NCBI GenBank assembly: GCA_023512835.1
Contig: CM042084.1
Span: forward strand, 55,730,793-55,794,792
Direction: 5' to 3'
DNA from: Taxillus chinensis
Taxonomy: Eukaryota; Streptophyta; Magnoliopsida; Santalales; Loranthaceae
DNA length: 64,000 nt
Shown: in pieces, positions 43,598-55,850 of the stretch
Position numbering within the stretch: position 1 is the first letter of the stretch
How the letters are laid out: each line of letters opens with the position of its first letter
Translations under genes and position numbers: made by a program
The notes under the pieces: generated by a model
The model's database searches: none
What the model saw: only the letters and a program-made list of their open reading frames with translations
What the model was told of the DNA's origin: nothing

Positions 43598-45481
43598 GTT
43601 GGCAGCTACGGAAGAAGAACCCTAAAAATCAAAAAACAGGAAAACATATCGAAAATACGCTGTCATAGAGGCGACGTCGACCAAAAACAGGCGAAATCGA
43701 CCCACATCGAACATTTCTCGCGTCAACCAATACACAGGGGAAAAGCTCTCGGGAAATTGCTCTTGGTCGACCTCGACCGCACATCGACCGACGTCGACCA
43801 CAATTCTCGTATTGACCACTCACATCGACGCACATCGACCATGTCGACCGCTCACTCTGCCAGGTCGACCACGTCGACCCTAGCCACACCGACCAAAGCC
43901 ACATCGACCAGGTTTTCATGCGAAATTCCAACTTAGCTTTCTCCAAAATAATTTGGCTTCCAGGGCGTTCCCCCAGAATCCCCGCAAGGGGCACTGCCCC
44001 CTTGACCCCTGCTCGCTGCCCCAGAATCCCCGCCGAGGCGCTGCATCCTCGGACTCCTGCTAGCTGTCGGGTCAAGGTGCTCGCCCAAACACAAATAAAG
44101 ACTAACTCATCCAAACCGAAATACAGGTCGATACAAAATATAGCATCTCAATCCTCTAACTCTCAGGACTAGGACACGAGTCCTCACAAAGGTTCACAAC
44201 ACTCCCTTTATAACTGAGGCTAGTCTTCATGAATTAATCTTCATGCCTTGACCAAGGAAGAAGATGCTCGTAGAAATTATTTTCTTGCAATAAAAAGTCC
44301 CGACATTGGGTCTCCATATCATAACTAAGATAATTTGATTTTTGGGGATTTTTCTGAAATGTCTAACCCCACTTTCGAAAAAGTCATCCCTACGAAAAAT
44401 TAGATTTTTCTGAGATTTTGCACTAAATCCCAATTTTCACATTTTGACGGAGTGGGAATTAAATTTTCTAGTATTTTTCTTTGAATCCGAAAGGGAAGTC
44501 TTTCGTTATTTAAATTGTAACTTAAGTATAATACTTAAGTGTGGAGAGACTTAAAAGTTACAATGTAAATGGTTCAGTGGTCCAATCCAATGCAGTTGCT
44601 CTTGCTCAAAGCTGCGGAACAAAGCTGCGGAACGAAGCTACGGAGCGAAGCTGTGAAACAGCGAAGTTACTTACTACGCAAGTGCTGGATGCAAAGCTTC
44701 TGACTACGACGCTGCTGACTGCGAAGCTGTTGACTACGCAGTTGTTGACTGCGAAGCTGCTGACTACGCAGTTGTTGACTTTCAACCTTCAATCCTAAAG
44801 TTCGCCTAGGGTACTGTTCATCGTCATTTTTGCCTGTTCTTCGTCTGGAATCAACCCAACGACCCCTAGGCACTCACAAACACACGTTTTACTCAACAAA
44901 TTACAATATCTACTTCAAAACGCACCCTGAACGCCTCTAAATCGCACAATAACAACAGAAATATATATCCAAACTGATATAAATCAGTTCTTAACCACAG
45001 ATCTTATGCTAAACCATTAGATCTAACCCAAAATTGGATTTTCCCCAATACCTAGGGTTCATACTCAATTTCATAAATCATGACAAATTCGTGCATATCC
45101 TAAGACAGGATCAAGATAAGAGGTTCAAGGACACCTACCTAGAGTGATTCTTTGAGCTCCACGAACCCGAATCATCCCAAATCGCCAAGGCTTCAAGTTT
45201 CCAAGCTCTCTCTCTCTCTCTCTCTCAAACGCACCAACGTGATAGCGTAAAGTGAAAGCTCTTTCTTTTCATTCTATTTATATTTCTGCCAATCATTGAC
45301 CAATAATTGACCTTGTCACTAATTGAACTCTCAAAATAATAATTGACCTCCAAGGTCACGAACTCCAAATTGAATTAAATTACTATCAAAATGCTCGCAT
45401 CGACGGCTACACTATCGTCCAGATAGTTGCATTCCCATCGAATGGCTATCTCTCAATCTTATCCAAATACGATTCTTTACA
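41724..45481 (-). mobile_element. Solo LTR D (Ty3/gypsy), interrupted by solo LTR E
   Basis: TGTCACGCCCCTG ... GATTCTTTACA in minus orientation, flanked by a perfect duplication ACATC at 41719-41723 and 45482-45486. About 2.1 kb once E and its duplication are removed. Same family as LTR C. It contains two ~80-bp direct repeats ('ggatctcagctcagggcactcaaccc' type; about 42250-42335 and 42336-42420), a GAAGCTGCTGACTACGCAGTTGTTGACT array (44690-44785) and a CT run (45204-45228). Confidence 0.9.
42530..44188 (-). mobile_element. Solo LTR E nested in solo LTR D
   Basis: A 1659-bp LTR, TGTCACGACCCGG ... CGAGTCCTCACA in minus orientation, with a perfect 5-bp duplication AAGGT (42525-42529, 44189-44193). 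It contains a CT run (43565-43597), a GTCGACC/ATCGACC motif array (43665-43915) and a short GC-rich repeat (43975-44070). The leader-like 'ccctaaaaatc' and CT-run arrangement resembles family A, but the sequence is a separate family. No coding. Confidence 0.93.
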
Positions 45482-45486
45482 ACATC

Positions 45487-45771
45487 ATCCTTGACTCGAT
45501 GAATCGGCATGCCATCTAGTGGACTCTCACACTTACAAGGTGACTCCCTCACTAGTGGTGGTGGGGGCACCACTTGCTGTGCCGCCATCTCACGGCACAC
45601 TTCCTCCTGGACCTCTTGCCGGATGCCCTCCTTCAGCTCTTGGACTTCCTGTCGGATGCCCTCTCGCAGCTGTGCCAGCAACAGATCATTTTCTCTAGTG
45701 GGCTTCCCCACACCTAGCCCCTCATGGGAAGATGACTCATCAGCTATTGCCCCGAACGAACGAGTAGCTTT
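45487..45771 (-). pseudogene. Ty3/gypsy gag fragment, N-terminal coiled-coil part
   Basis: The minus strand is open with an acidic/Gln-rich repeat (LREGIRQEVQELKEGIRQEV) predicted to form a coiled coil, then MAAQQVVPPPPLVRES and PIHRVKDDV. It joins in frame to the piece at 41295-41718 across solo LTR D. The start codon lies beyond copia-2, outside this window. Assignment to gag rests on that continuity. Confidence 0.65.
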
Positions 45772-47109
45772 TGTTGGATCAAACCTAGAATTTGGATAAT
45801 GCAGAAAAAACCCTATGTAATTTGACTCGAGATGTTTCATGTTTACTATTAAGTCTGTGCAGATGAGTTAACTCTAATCCGGACCTACTCGTGTGAGAAC
45901 AAAGCTAAGGACAGAATACATAATCCTGATCCGGATCATCATGAGTATCGTCATTCACTTGGTACATAACCGAGTCTTCATCCGAAGTAAGGACTTTTTA
46001 TGCGGACTAAACACTTGACAAAACGACTGGAGGAACCCGTGTCTAACTCTTAACTTGACTAAGTCAATTGATACGGAATAAGATTCCAAGTCTATCACTC
46101 GCACGGAATAAGAGAGACTTGTTGCGGAGAGAGAATTGAAATTGTCACTCCACTGGACTAAAGAAAAAGAAGACACGGACTAAGAAATCCAAATCTCATT
46201 TGAACGGAGTAAGGACAATTGTTGCAGAGTAAGGACAACAAATGCGGAATAAGGAATCCGACCCATTACTCATGTGGAGTAAGCATTCAGTACCTACTTT
46301 ATGCGGAGTAAGGAAGCGTTGATGGGGAATAAGCTCTCCGAGCCTATACTTCATGCGGAGTAAGAGGCGCCGACACGGAACAAGGATTCCAAGACTTCAT
46401 TCATACGGAGTAAGCAACCACTGACATGGAGTAAGGATCTGAGCTTCGTTGATACGGAGTAAGGAACCTTATGCCTAACTAAGAAGACGCTGCTTCATCA
46501 TTTCCAAGCCGCTTTTATTGTAATCAGCTCGCTTCGTCCCGATGTAAAATAAACCCGTTGAAAACCTAAATTCTTACACGTGGATCATGCGGAGATGTGG
46601 ACGCGATCTCAAATGCAATTGGAATCAAGCAAGAATTCACCATAACTTATGCTTCCAATATTTCGAGCTCCACATCCGCGTAGTTAAAGATTCAGCATTT
46701 TTCGATGAAGAACTTCAATGCTTCACACTGCTCGGAAAATGCAGTTCCAAGATAGATTGCTAGGATGTCTATATATACCTGAAGCAATGTAAAATATATA
46801 TATATATATACGCGCGCTTACTAATACTAAAATACTCACAAGTGTGTATCGTGTGAAATAGCTTATACAGAGATTTACAGCCAAGTGTGTGTTACCATAA
46901 CAAAGTGTTGTGTTGTAATTAGCTAAAGCACTATTTTGCTTCGTTGTAATTATCTTCAGATAATAAAGCAACATACTTCCACTACCTGGTTAATCTTCCG
47001 CACTGATTTTATCCGTTTAACCAGAGTGAGTGTCTAGCCATTAAGAGAAAGAAAGAATTTTCAAAGAGCCTATTCACCCCCCCCCCCTCTAGGCTCTCTG
47101 GGACCAACA
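45772..47109 (+). repeat. 5' LTR of copia-2
   Basis: 1338 bp, TGTTGGATCAAAC to GGGACCAACA. It carries the GGAGTAAGG array (about 45985-46465), a TATA-like stretch (tctatatatacc, about 46768-46779), an AT dinucleotide run (46796-46811) and a C-run (47077-47087) near the inner end. It matches 56507-57688 and, inverted, 11103-12463. Confidence 0.93.
45985..46465 (+). repeat. GGAGTAAGG-type iterated motif array in copia-2 U3
   Basis: About 16 copies of a roughly 12-bp motif (consensus ACGGAGTAAGGA; variants CGGAATAAG, CGGACTAAG) separated by 12-25 bp of mostly unrelated sequence. Unlike a simple tandem repeat, the motif is conserved while the spacers differ. Confidence 0.75.
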
Positions 47110-47111
47110 AG

Positions 47112-47123
47112 TGGTATCAGAGC
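47112..47123 (+). promoter_or_regulatory. Primer binding site, initiator Met-tRNA type (copia-2)
   Basis: TGGTATCAGAGC begins two bases after the LTR end (AG spacer). It is identical to the copia-1 site. Confidence 0.93.
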
Positions 47124-47170
47124 AACTTCTACCTGCTCATAGAGATCCCTCACTCCCTCTCAACTTAACA

Positions 47171-49471
47171 ATGGCCGAAGAAAGCAGCATGCTATTCAAC
47201 ACCTGCCTTAACTCCGGGGGAGCTCAAGAGCCCCTTCCAAACCGAAGCAGCAGTGAAAATGTTGATCGACCTCAACCTGCTGCTGCCGCTGCTCCTCAAC
47301 CACGGAGTTCAGGCTACACTTTAAGGAAACTGCCAAAGTTCACACCAGAGCTTTTCTCCCAGTGGAAAGCTCGCATGAAGATGTTCATGACCTGTCATGA
47401 TCATCTAATGTGGCCTTGTCTTCATCAGGAGCTTCCCATTCCGATGACCATCGGAGAAAATGGGGTCAGGAGGCCAAAGACTGATGTTGAACTCACTCAC
47501 GATGAAAAAGCCTGGCAATACGCCAGTGAAAAGGCTCTAGCTTACGTGACATCGTCCTTGGATTCGGAGGCCTTCACGGACGTCCAGGGCTGCACGACAG
47601 CAAAAGCTGTGTGGGACAAATTGACTATTCTATATGAAGGAAGTCAGTCCCAGATGCAGAACGTCATTTGCGCTCTCAGATAGAACTTTGAGAGCTTCAA
47701 CCACAAACCTGGTGAATCCCTGGAGAGCATCTATTAGCGATTCGGCAAGCTCATCCTGGAACTGAAATCTGTCAACGAGCACTACATTTAGTTCCAAATA
47801 AATGACAAGTTCTTTCGTTCCCTGCCGGATCGCTATTACTCCAAGTAGCTCCAGATGCAATCCAAAGAAAACTGGCAGTATGCTCCCCTTGAAGAGCTAT
47901 ATGGAGAGCTACGGACTCAGGTGGTCAGATTCAAATACACTGACCGAGACGAGAAGATAGCTCGGAAAGAAAAGGGGGTAGCTCTTAAGGCTACGGCTGG
48001 ACCAAGCATGCTAACGGAGGATGATACGGAAGAGTCAGAAAACTTTGAGTCAGACATGGAAGAAGAAATAGCACTCCTGGTGAAATCCTTCACACGATTT
48101 CTACGGAAAAGCAGAAAAGGATTCAGAAGAGGCTCTTCCTCATCCTCGAGAAGGAAGGAGCAGTCGGAGTCGACATCCCAAGACTGCTACAATTGCGGGA
48201 AACCTGGTCATTGGGCCAAGGACTGTAGATCCAAACCCAAGACGGCCGACAAGTATGACAAGGTTAAACCCCGACGCTCCACCTCAGACAACAGCAAAAT
48301 GAAGAGGAAGGCATTTATCTCAAAATACAACAATGGTTCGGAAGAAGAAGAGGAATCTTCAGACGATGCACCAACGCAAAAGGCGAATGTCTGCCTCATG
48401 GCAAACGCTGAGGTACCTTCTATCTCTGAGCTCTTGAGTAAATTAGAATCTCTCACTAAGGAACGTGATGATGAAAAGAATGAGAGATTAATAATTACTC
48501 AAATGTATCAAAATATGAGTGGTCAGACTAAACGCCTAGAACTTACTGTTTCTAAACTTGAAAAGGACATAGCTGACTACCGAAGCAGGGAGGTTTGGTA
48601 TCACGACCTAAGAGCTGAAAATCACTTGCTGAATACCAACCTCACAGGCATGAATGTAAATCTTAAAAGACTCGAGATTGAACTTGAGAAGGAAAAGGAA
48701 ATAAATCGTAAATGGCTAAAATCTGGAGAAATAGGCTCTACATTTAAAACTGATCCTGACAATATCCGAGTCAAACCTGGCCTAGGATCCGAATCCACTT
48801 CCACTGCTCCAACTACTGAGTGCCCTCCGGACTACACTCCAAAACTAACCAACCTATATCCTGTTAGTACATCTAAACCGTTGGATGGTTTTGTTTCAGG
48901 TGGCACCATAGTTTATGATTGTGGAAGAGAGGCTGTTACTGCTAATCCCGAAGTAGTAGCACCCGTACCAAACGATGAAAGGAAGGTTGCTGTAGTTAAA
49001 GCCGAAACTACAGCACCCAGAAACAAAGAAAAGGCAAAGGTTGACGCTTCTAGAGCCAAGAATGCGTCACCCGTTCGCAGAGGATTAGGCCATAGGGAAC
49101 AGAGTAGGAAACCTATTAAGCCAAAGAAACATGTATCCCCAGCTGTAACTCCACATCATAGTGTCTGTTCGATATGTCGTGAAATAGGTCACTACTATTA
49201 TGAATGTTGGAGTCTATCTGATGACTGGTTGTGTAATAACTTTTCAATCAATAAAAATCAGGTTATCAAAAAGGGTTCTTCTCGGAAATCTAAATCTAAA
49301 ACTCCTCGGAGCATCTCTCCTAAGAAAACTCAAGTTAAAGAAGCAACTAATACGAAAAAAGCTAAGTCAACCTGGAAAGTTAAAGTTCCGTGCAACGTAA
49401 AATCCGGAATAGTTGACACTGTTGTTGCTTCTCCTAACCGCTCGAAACAAGTTTGGGCACCAAAAGTGTAA
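47171..49471 (+). pseudogene. Sirevirus gag (copia-2)
   Basis: It starts MAEESSMLFN. The frame is uninterrupted in register to TAA at 49469-49471, except for four TAG codons within 170 bp (47681, 47735, 47789, 47846). Three of these align with CAG in copia-1. Domains: gag fold (FSQWKARMKMFM, AVWDKLTILYEG), acidic Ser-rich linker, zinc knuckle CYNCGKPGHWAKDC (about 48185), coiled-coil-like stretch (RLELTVSKLEKDIADY), basic region, and a second CCHC CSICREIGHYYYEC (about 49165). The terminal TAA is shared with copia-1. Confidence 0.92.
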
Positions 49472-51230
49472 CCTGTTGTCTTGCAGGAGCATCTATGGAA
49501 TTCACTACCATCTCACTTGAAGTCAAAGATCAATCAAAGCAAGTGGATACTCGATAGCGGATGCTCCGGACATATGACAGGTGATAAGTCTCTGCTCGTG
49601 GATGTTACTGACAAATGAGGCCCATCCGTAACATATGGGGAGAACAGTAAAGGTAAGACTATGGGGTATGGCACTTTAACCAACGGCTGTGTATTAATAA
49701 CTAAGGTAGTCAAAGGTTTATAGCATAATCTGCTGAGTGTCAGTAATTTATGTGACAAAGGATTCACAGTTTCCTTTTTGTCAAACACCTGCACAGTTAG
49801 AGATAACTTATCCGGAGATATCAAGTTATCCGGAGATGGGGACATATATTCTGTGATCTTGAGAAACAATTCTTCTGACCCTGTATGCTTCCTCACTACA
49901 GCATCACATGAAGATAGTTGGCTATGGCACAAGCATTGCGCATATTTAAATTTTAAGACCTTGTCTAAATTAGCGTCACTTGATTTGGTCACTGGCTTGC
50001 CTAAACACAAATACTCCAGACACTCTCTGTCGAGAATGCCAACTTGGCAAACAGACCAAACATAGTTTTAAGAGCTAATCGTTAATTCAATGACTGCTCC
50101 CTTACAACTACTTCACATGGATCTTTGTGGTCCCATTTCTGTTTCTTCACTAGTTGGTGCGAGATATACTCTTGTGGTTATCGATGACTTCACCAGGTAA
50201 ACATGGGTGTTGTTCATGAAATCTAAGGATCAAACCTTTGAACACCTTGTCAATCTCTTCAACTGGATAAGCAACTCACAAGGACTGAGCATTAAATGCA
50301 TCAGGAGTGATCATGGTATAGGATTTGATTTTTCAGATATGAGGTCATATTGTTCTGAACAGGGCATTCAGCACAACTTCTCTGCGCCCAGAACTCCACA
50401 ATAAAATGGGGTAGCTGAGCGCAAGAATCGCACTTTAGTCGAGGCTGGCAGATCAATGTTAGCAGGGGCAAAGCTTCCTCTCTGTCTATGGGCTGAAGCG
50501 GTGTCTACTGTCTACTATGTTCAGAACAGAACTCTTATAAATAAATTTACCATGAAAACACCCTATGAGATGTGGAAAGGCCGAAAGCCTTCTATTTCAC
50601 ACTTGGAACTTTTGGGTGTACTTGCTACGTACTGAACAATGGAAAAGAATCCCGGAATAAATTTGAACCAAAATCTGATGATGGGATATTTGTTGGGTAT
50701 TCATTTCATAGCAAGGCTTATCGGGTTTTCAATAGAAAACTCTTCAAAGTTGAAGAATCTATCCATGTGACCTTTGATGAAGCTAACCTGGATTGGTCGA
50801 AAGTTAGTTCTCCGAGTTCTAATGTGCAGGATCAAGACGACAACATTGACTACTCAAAGTTTATGAATGTTCCTGTCGCTCCTACTGACTAACCACATGG
50901 CACTAGTGAAGAACGAAGAAATGATGCAGATGATCCTACGGATGAATCGGACTCGGGACTTCCACTTAACTCCGGACATGTTCCTTCGGATATTCAAACT
51001 ACAGGAGCACCTTCAAGTCCATCCGGACCAGCTAATACACAAATGAATAGTAATGGAGAACCGCAAAACACTCTAGAACCTATTGATATAGATAATGCTG
51101 GCCCGGAAGAAGCTCACACAGCAGACGAACAAGAACCACCTAATCGACAGAGCTTCGAATCATTGAGTATTCACCACCACTTGCACAAAACTATAAGTGG
51201 ACTCGAAACCATCCTCAAGAACAAGTGATC
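49472..51230 (+). pseudogene. Sirevirus protease and integrase (copia-2)
   Basis: In frame after the gag TAA: protease site ILDSGCSGHMTG (about 49550), then stops near 49617 and 49722, the GAG-pre-integrase region (WLWHKHCAYLNFKTL), integrase core ([21 protein letters not shown], then the TPQQNGVAE region broken by CAA>TAA at about 50401), C-terminal region (TPYEMWKGRKPS, GIFVGYS, ESIHVTFDE) and an acidic linker. The cysteine-rich zinc region is frameshifted near 50025. At the second catalytic region the conserved Glu of DHGTEFDF is Gly (GIGFDF). Inactive. Confidence 0.9.
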
Positions 51231-52833
51231 GGTGATCCTACTGTTGGTGTTAGAACAAGGGCAGCCACCTCCAACATGTGCCTCTACTCTTGCTTTTTGT
51301 CACAAATAGAGCCAAAGGTGGTGGAAGAAGCACTTCAAGATTCAAATTGGATAGACGCCATGCAGGAAGAGTTAAATCAGTTCAAGAGGAATGATGTGTG
51401 GACTCTTGTACCTAGGCCAAAGTATTAACAAGTCATTGGAGTTAAATGGGTTTTTCGGAACAAACTTGATACGGACGGAATCGTAATCCGGAACAAAGCC
51501 CGACTGGTAGCTAAGGGTTATCCTCAAGAAGAAAGAATAGACTATGACGAAACCTTTGCCCCAGTAGCCAGACTTATCAGAATGTTCTTGGCATACGCTT
51601 CATACGAAAACTTTAAAGTTTATCAAATGGATGTCAAGAGTGCATTTCTAAATGGAGATCTTCAAGAGGAGGTATATGTTGAACAACCTCCAGGTTTCAT
51701 TGAACCAAAGGCTCGACATTTGGTCTACAAACTAAGCAAAGCCTTGTATGGATTGAAGCAAGCTCCAAGAGCCTGGTACGACACACTTTCGGAATTCTTA
51801 CTTTCTCACAACTTTCAAAAAGGAAAGATTGACACCACGCTATTCTTACGGAAAGAGAAGGGACATGCTCTGATCGTACAGATCTACATGGATGATATCA
51901 TTTTCGGATCAACTAATCCGAAGCTTTGTGATGAGTTCGCCAAGTTGATGACTAGCAAGTTTGAGATGAGTATGATGGGAGAACTGTCCTACTTCCTTGG
52001 GATCGAAGTCAAACAACTGAAGGAAGGGACCTTCATAAACCAAGCTAAGTACACTCGTGACTTAATCAAGAAGTTTGGTATGGAAGGTTCATCTCCCGTC
52101 AAAACTCCAATGCCAGTCAGTGCCAAGTTAAACCCAGATGTTGATGGCAAATCAGTGAATGTGACTGAGTACAGAGGGATGATTGGATCCTTGCTGTATT
52201 TTACAGCAAGTCGCCCGGACATAATGTTTGCAACTTGCATCCGCGCAAGATATCAGGCGAATCCCAAAGAGTCACATATGCTTCACGTAAAACAATATTA
52301 AGGTATCTCAAAGGGACGATGAATTTGGGACTTTGGTACCCAAAAGAGTCCAACTTCGCCTTATCTGGATATTCTGATGCTGATTTTGCCGGATGTCGCA
52401 TAGACAGGAAAAGCACCAATGGTACATGCCAATTCCTTGGAAACAGATTGATCTCTTGGTTCAAGAAAAGCGAATTCCGTATCAAGCTCTCATTGCTTAA
52501 GCGGAATATATAGGCTCTTTGGGAGTGTTCTTTGCGCACGACTTCTCTGGATGCAAAGTCAACTTACTGACTACGGCTTCAACATGACATCTGTTCCACT
52601 CTACTGTGACAATACCAGTGCTATTGCTATCAGCAATAATCCCGTTATGCATCCAAAGACTAAACATATTGAGGTCAGGCATCATTTCATTCACGACCAT
52701 GTTCTTAAAAAGCACATATCCTTGGAACATGTTGCTACTGAAGATTAACTGGCAGATATACTTACAAAGCCCCTAGCTGATGTAAGATTTTCTGAACTTC
52801 TTCTCAAATTAGGTGCTTACCTTTTTTGCATAG
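51231..52833 (+). pseudogene. Sirevirus reverse transcriptase-RNase H (copia-2)
   Basis: [18 protein letters not shown] leads into RT ([21 protein letters not shown] near 51426; [36 protein letters not shown], with Met in place of Val in the YVDD box). The frame shifts near 52293 and again near 52460-52500. RNase H blocks SGYSDADFAG, DNTSAIAIS and HHFIHDHV remain, with TAA at 52746-52748 before the ADILTKPL block. The end is near 52833; the last codons differ from copia-1 because of a small deletion. Confidence 0.92.
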
Positions 52834-54603
52834 CTTCTCACCTGTTATCCATCAGTAGTTAGTCTCAGAACATGCATTGCTGTACTTCATGGTTAGTGAA
52901 AGATACTGAACTTCATGTTTAACTATCTTACTTTAGTCGTTTAAATGTATTGATATTTCTCACTAAGTTCATATGGGAGGATGCTTGCTTATCCGGACTG
53001 ATAGTGAATCAAGCAAACATAATTAAATATATATGAAACATATCCTCTTTTGATGTCATGAATTCTACTCCATCTTCCATCTCATGTCTTATGATTTCCT
53101 GACTGACTGACATATCTAAGATGCATGGTTGAGGAATGATTTGGGATAGCTCGAATTGAAAGTGGAAATTCACTATGTCTGCCGATCAGCTGCTTGAGTG
53201 GAGTAAATCAAGGATAGCCAGTAGTTTCTCACGATTCATGTTAAACAGGAAACGTCTTAAAGGCTCTAACAGTCCACGGGGGAGAAATTGCTCTCTCTAT
53301 TATCTCAGTAATAACCCCCGATTCACATTTCATGACCTCTTTCCTGGCTGTCTATCTAAGGGGGAGTCATCCTCGAGAAGATCGCATCAAAATGATTCGC
53401 TGATCTCAGAGGGAGAGAATACTTCATTGAATCTTAAGTAAGGCCCCCTTTTTCAGCAAAAGGCATGACTACAGAGCGAGAGAATGCTTATTATTAAGTA
53501 ATGCCTCTCTGATATCTCTCGGATGTTCCGCCCTATAACTCTCACTCATAAAGCTGATTGGACTTGCATTGTTGAATCGGAATTGTGGATTGCTTGGCTG
53601 TTATCTTCCTCTTTCTAGCATTTTAGGCATGATAGTCAGTTGTAACATCATACATCATGTGCTCTTCTTTCCATTTTCACTCATACATTCTCTGATGGAT
53701 GACATCATATAAATCTAATTAAATCTTTGCTCTCATTCTCAGTATGAAGGATTGGCTATGTTGACCTATTGGATTTATGTGTTAATTATCTCATACATAC
53801 ATTGATTTCAGTATGATGGCTTTCACTTCTTATGTATGTGCCTAGCACTTAACTTTTTATGCATAAGTTCTGTTTCTTCTTAGTTCGGATTGTGTGTTAT
53901 TCTCCTATATTGTTTATCCGGACTAACCCGAACCTGACGAGACTTGCTCTTCAAAGCATCTATTTGTTAAGTCACAGGTTCAGATTCTCTTTGCAATTCA
54001 TCGCTCTATCTTGTCTGATGTCTCGGTTTTCTGAGGTGTTGTGGTACTTCACACTTTCTCGACATCAAGACAGCAAAGGAATCATCTCTACTCAACACTC
54101 TGTTCATACGGATACAGTTAGTCAGTCTTATCCGGATGTTCTTTATACGGATTATCCTTCTCCGGATGAAAGTCGGTTTATTTCCTCCTGACTCTTGGAA
54201 TTCTCAATTCGCGATAAACCAAGTAATTATCTTACATCGCTTATTTTCGAGGAGGGATAATGATGGTTCATTTAATGCACGCCTTGAGCCCGGTATTTTA
54301 TCTTTTCAAAAATCCAAAAGTATGCCTACAGCTGTCATCTTTGAATGGTTAGCACAGCCGCCACGTCATAGGTCTATTCAACGGCGCTAATCCATCACTT
54401 CTAATGACATAAGGAAGTTGGGTGGCTCACTGTTCATTTCGCTTAAACTCAAGACCCACTTACTTCCACGGAAAGGATCCTATTTATCCCGCACTATCAG
54501 CGTCGACCGAGGTTATCCCTACCAACTCTCAAAACCCTAAACCCTCGCCGCACCTTTTTCCTGCGAAGATTTTCTCTCCTTCTCCATCAATCTTTCACTC
54601 TCA
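52834..54603 (+). other. Sirevirus noncoding spacer with repeated polypurine-like tracts (copia-2)
   Basis: No credible reading frame. Purine-rich runs recur at about 53277-53288 (acgggggagaaa), 53358-53371 (taagggggagtca), 53408-53422 (cagagggagagaat) and 53477-53488. Matches copia-1 3643-5412. The last 200 bp before 54604 are an AT/CT-rich leader with several CCTTCTCC-type tracts. Confidence 0.7.
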
Positions 54604-55850
54604 ATGGCATCCCAAGCTCTCTATGGTGTTGTTCCTGGCCTTCTTGTCGATTGGTCCGGAATCTCTGATCCTCCAGCATGGCTCCACAAGGTTCGCCAGC
54701 TACTCGAGCACAAAGAACCTTTTCGCGCTTGTCTCTGCCCCGGCCGATCTTCTAGTGTCGGACGTCCTGGCCTTCTATCAGCACTCTACCTCAACTGAGG
54801 AGTATATCTTTTCTGTGGTTCGAGGGGAACCTATCAAGATCACACCTCAGGTGATCCGGGACGTCTTCAACCTTCCTGTTGGCAATGACATCTGGCCAAA
54901 CGCTACTGCCACAGCTACTTCCATGGGGTGTCCTAATAAGGTAAAGGAGTACAAAATGAAGTCTTTCCATGGTCCTCACCGCTGTATGGCCACCATACTC
55001 AGCCGGTGTCTTCTGGCTCGTTCCACAGCTCTCGACTCGGTTCCGTACGATCTCCTGCTGGCGATGTACGCGGTTTTTGAGTCACTGCCACTTGACTGGG
55101 GCAACTTTCTCTTCCGGGTGATGCAGAATGGGAAACGGAACTCGTCCTTCGGACGGATTGTGTCCCAAATTTTCCGCCATCTTCATCCCGCGCACTTCCA
55201 GAGTGAACTGGTGATTCCCTTCCCGGCGACCTACTACTTCCGACCATGTCCAGGCCATGGGTGCCGAGCTTCTTTCTGCCTTCTCCTCTTCCTCTCTCTC
55301 CATGGATCAAAAGCTTAAGTGGCTCGCCACGTCTTTCTCTGACTTGTCTACCGCCATTGCGGACTTAACGCAAGTAGTGGCCAGTCCCTCCCGCTCTCGT
55401 CGATCTGCCAAACCAGGGGAGAAATCATCTGATCCTTCCCCTCCTTCCACTGCTGGCATTGCCTCTCGCAAACGGTCTGCACCTGCTCTTCCTCCAGGCC
55501 TTTCGGTGCCTAAACGCAGCCGTTTCTCCACTGGCCAGACTAGCTCTCCCACTCCTGTTGTTCCATCTGTTGCCATCTCCTTCCTCCCATCATACGCGGA
55601 ATTGCATCCGGATGATGCTGATGGGAGCATTCTTGCTACGGCCAAGGCCTATGCCTCCTCCACCGCCGAGTGCCGATGTGTGTCTGCCTCGCCCCCCTTC
55701 GAACCTCAAGACATCCGGACCATACTGTCTGAGGAGGGACAATTTTCCACTGACGACACCGACAACTATGCTCTGGCGGTAAAGATGGAGTTGAGGCTAT
55801 TCCCCTCTTTACTTGAGGAAGGCCTTGATTTTGATGTTCTTCCTTGCTAG
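54604..55850 (+). pseudogene. Sirevirus env-position gene, N-terminal and central part (copia-2)
   Basis: It starts MASQALYGVVPG at 54604. The reading moves to the next frame near 54765 (an extra base relative to copia-1) and again near 55245. The N-terminal part has the pattern of Sirevirus 'envelope-like'/plant transposon proteins: a conserved hydrophobic-charged block (VVRGEPIKITPQVIRDVFNL) and a helical block (TALDSVPYDLLLAMYAVF). The central part (from about 55310) is Ser/Pro-rich with two basic clusters (SRKRS, PKRSR) that could be a bipartite nuclear signal. I see no signal peptide or convincing membrane anchor. TAG at 55848-55850 interrupts it in frame with the next segment. Confidence 0.75.

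Noticed and set aside
45412..45840. A 142-codon minus-strand frame as an independent gene
   Set aside because: Its start lies in the copia-2 LTR and its end in solo LTR D; only the middle (45487-45771) is genuine gag sequence.
54604..55318. A true viral envelope glycoprotein
   Set aside because: No signal peptide, furin-like site or transmembrane anchor is visible; 'env-like' refers only to position and family.
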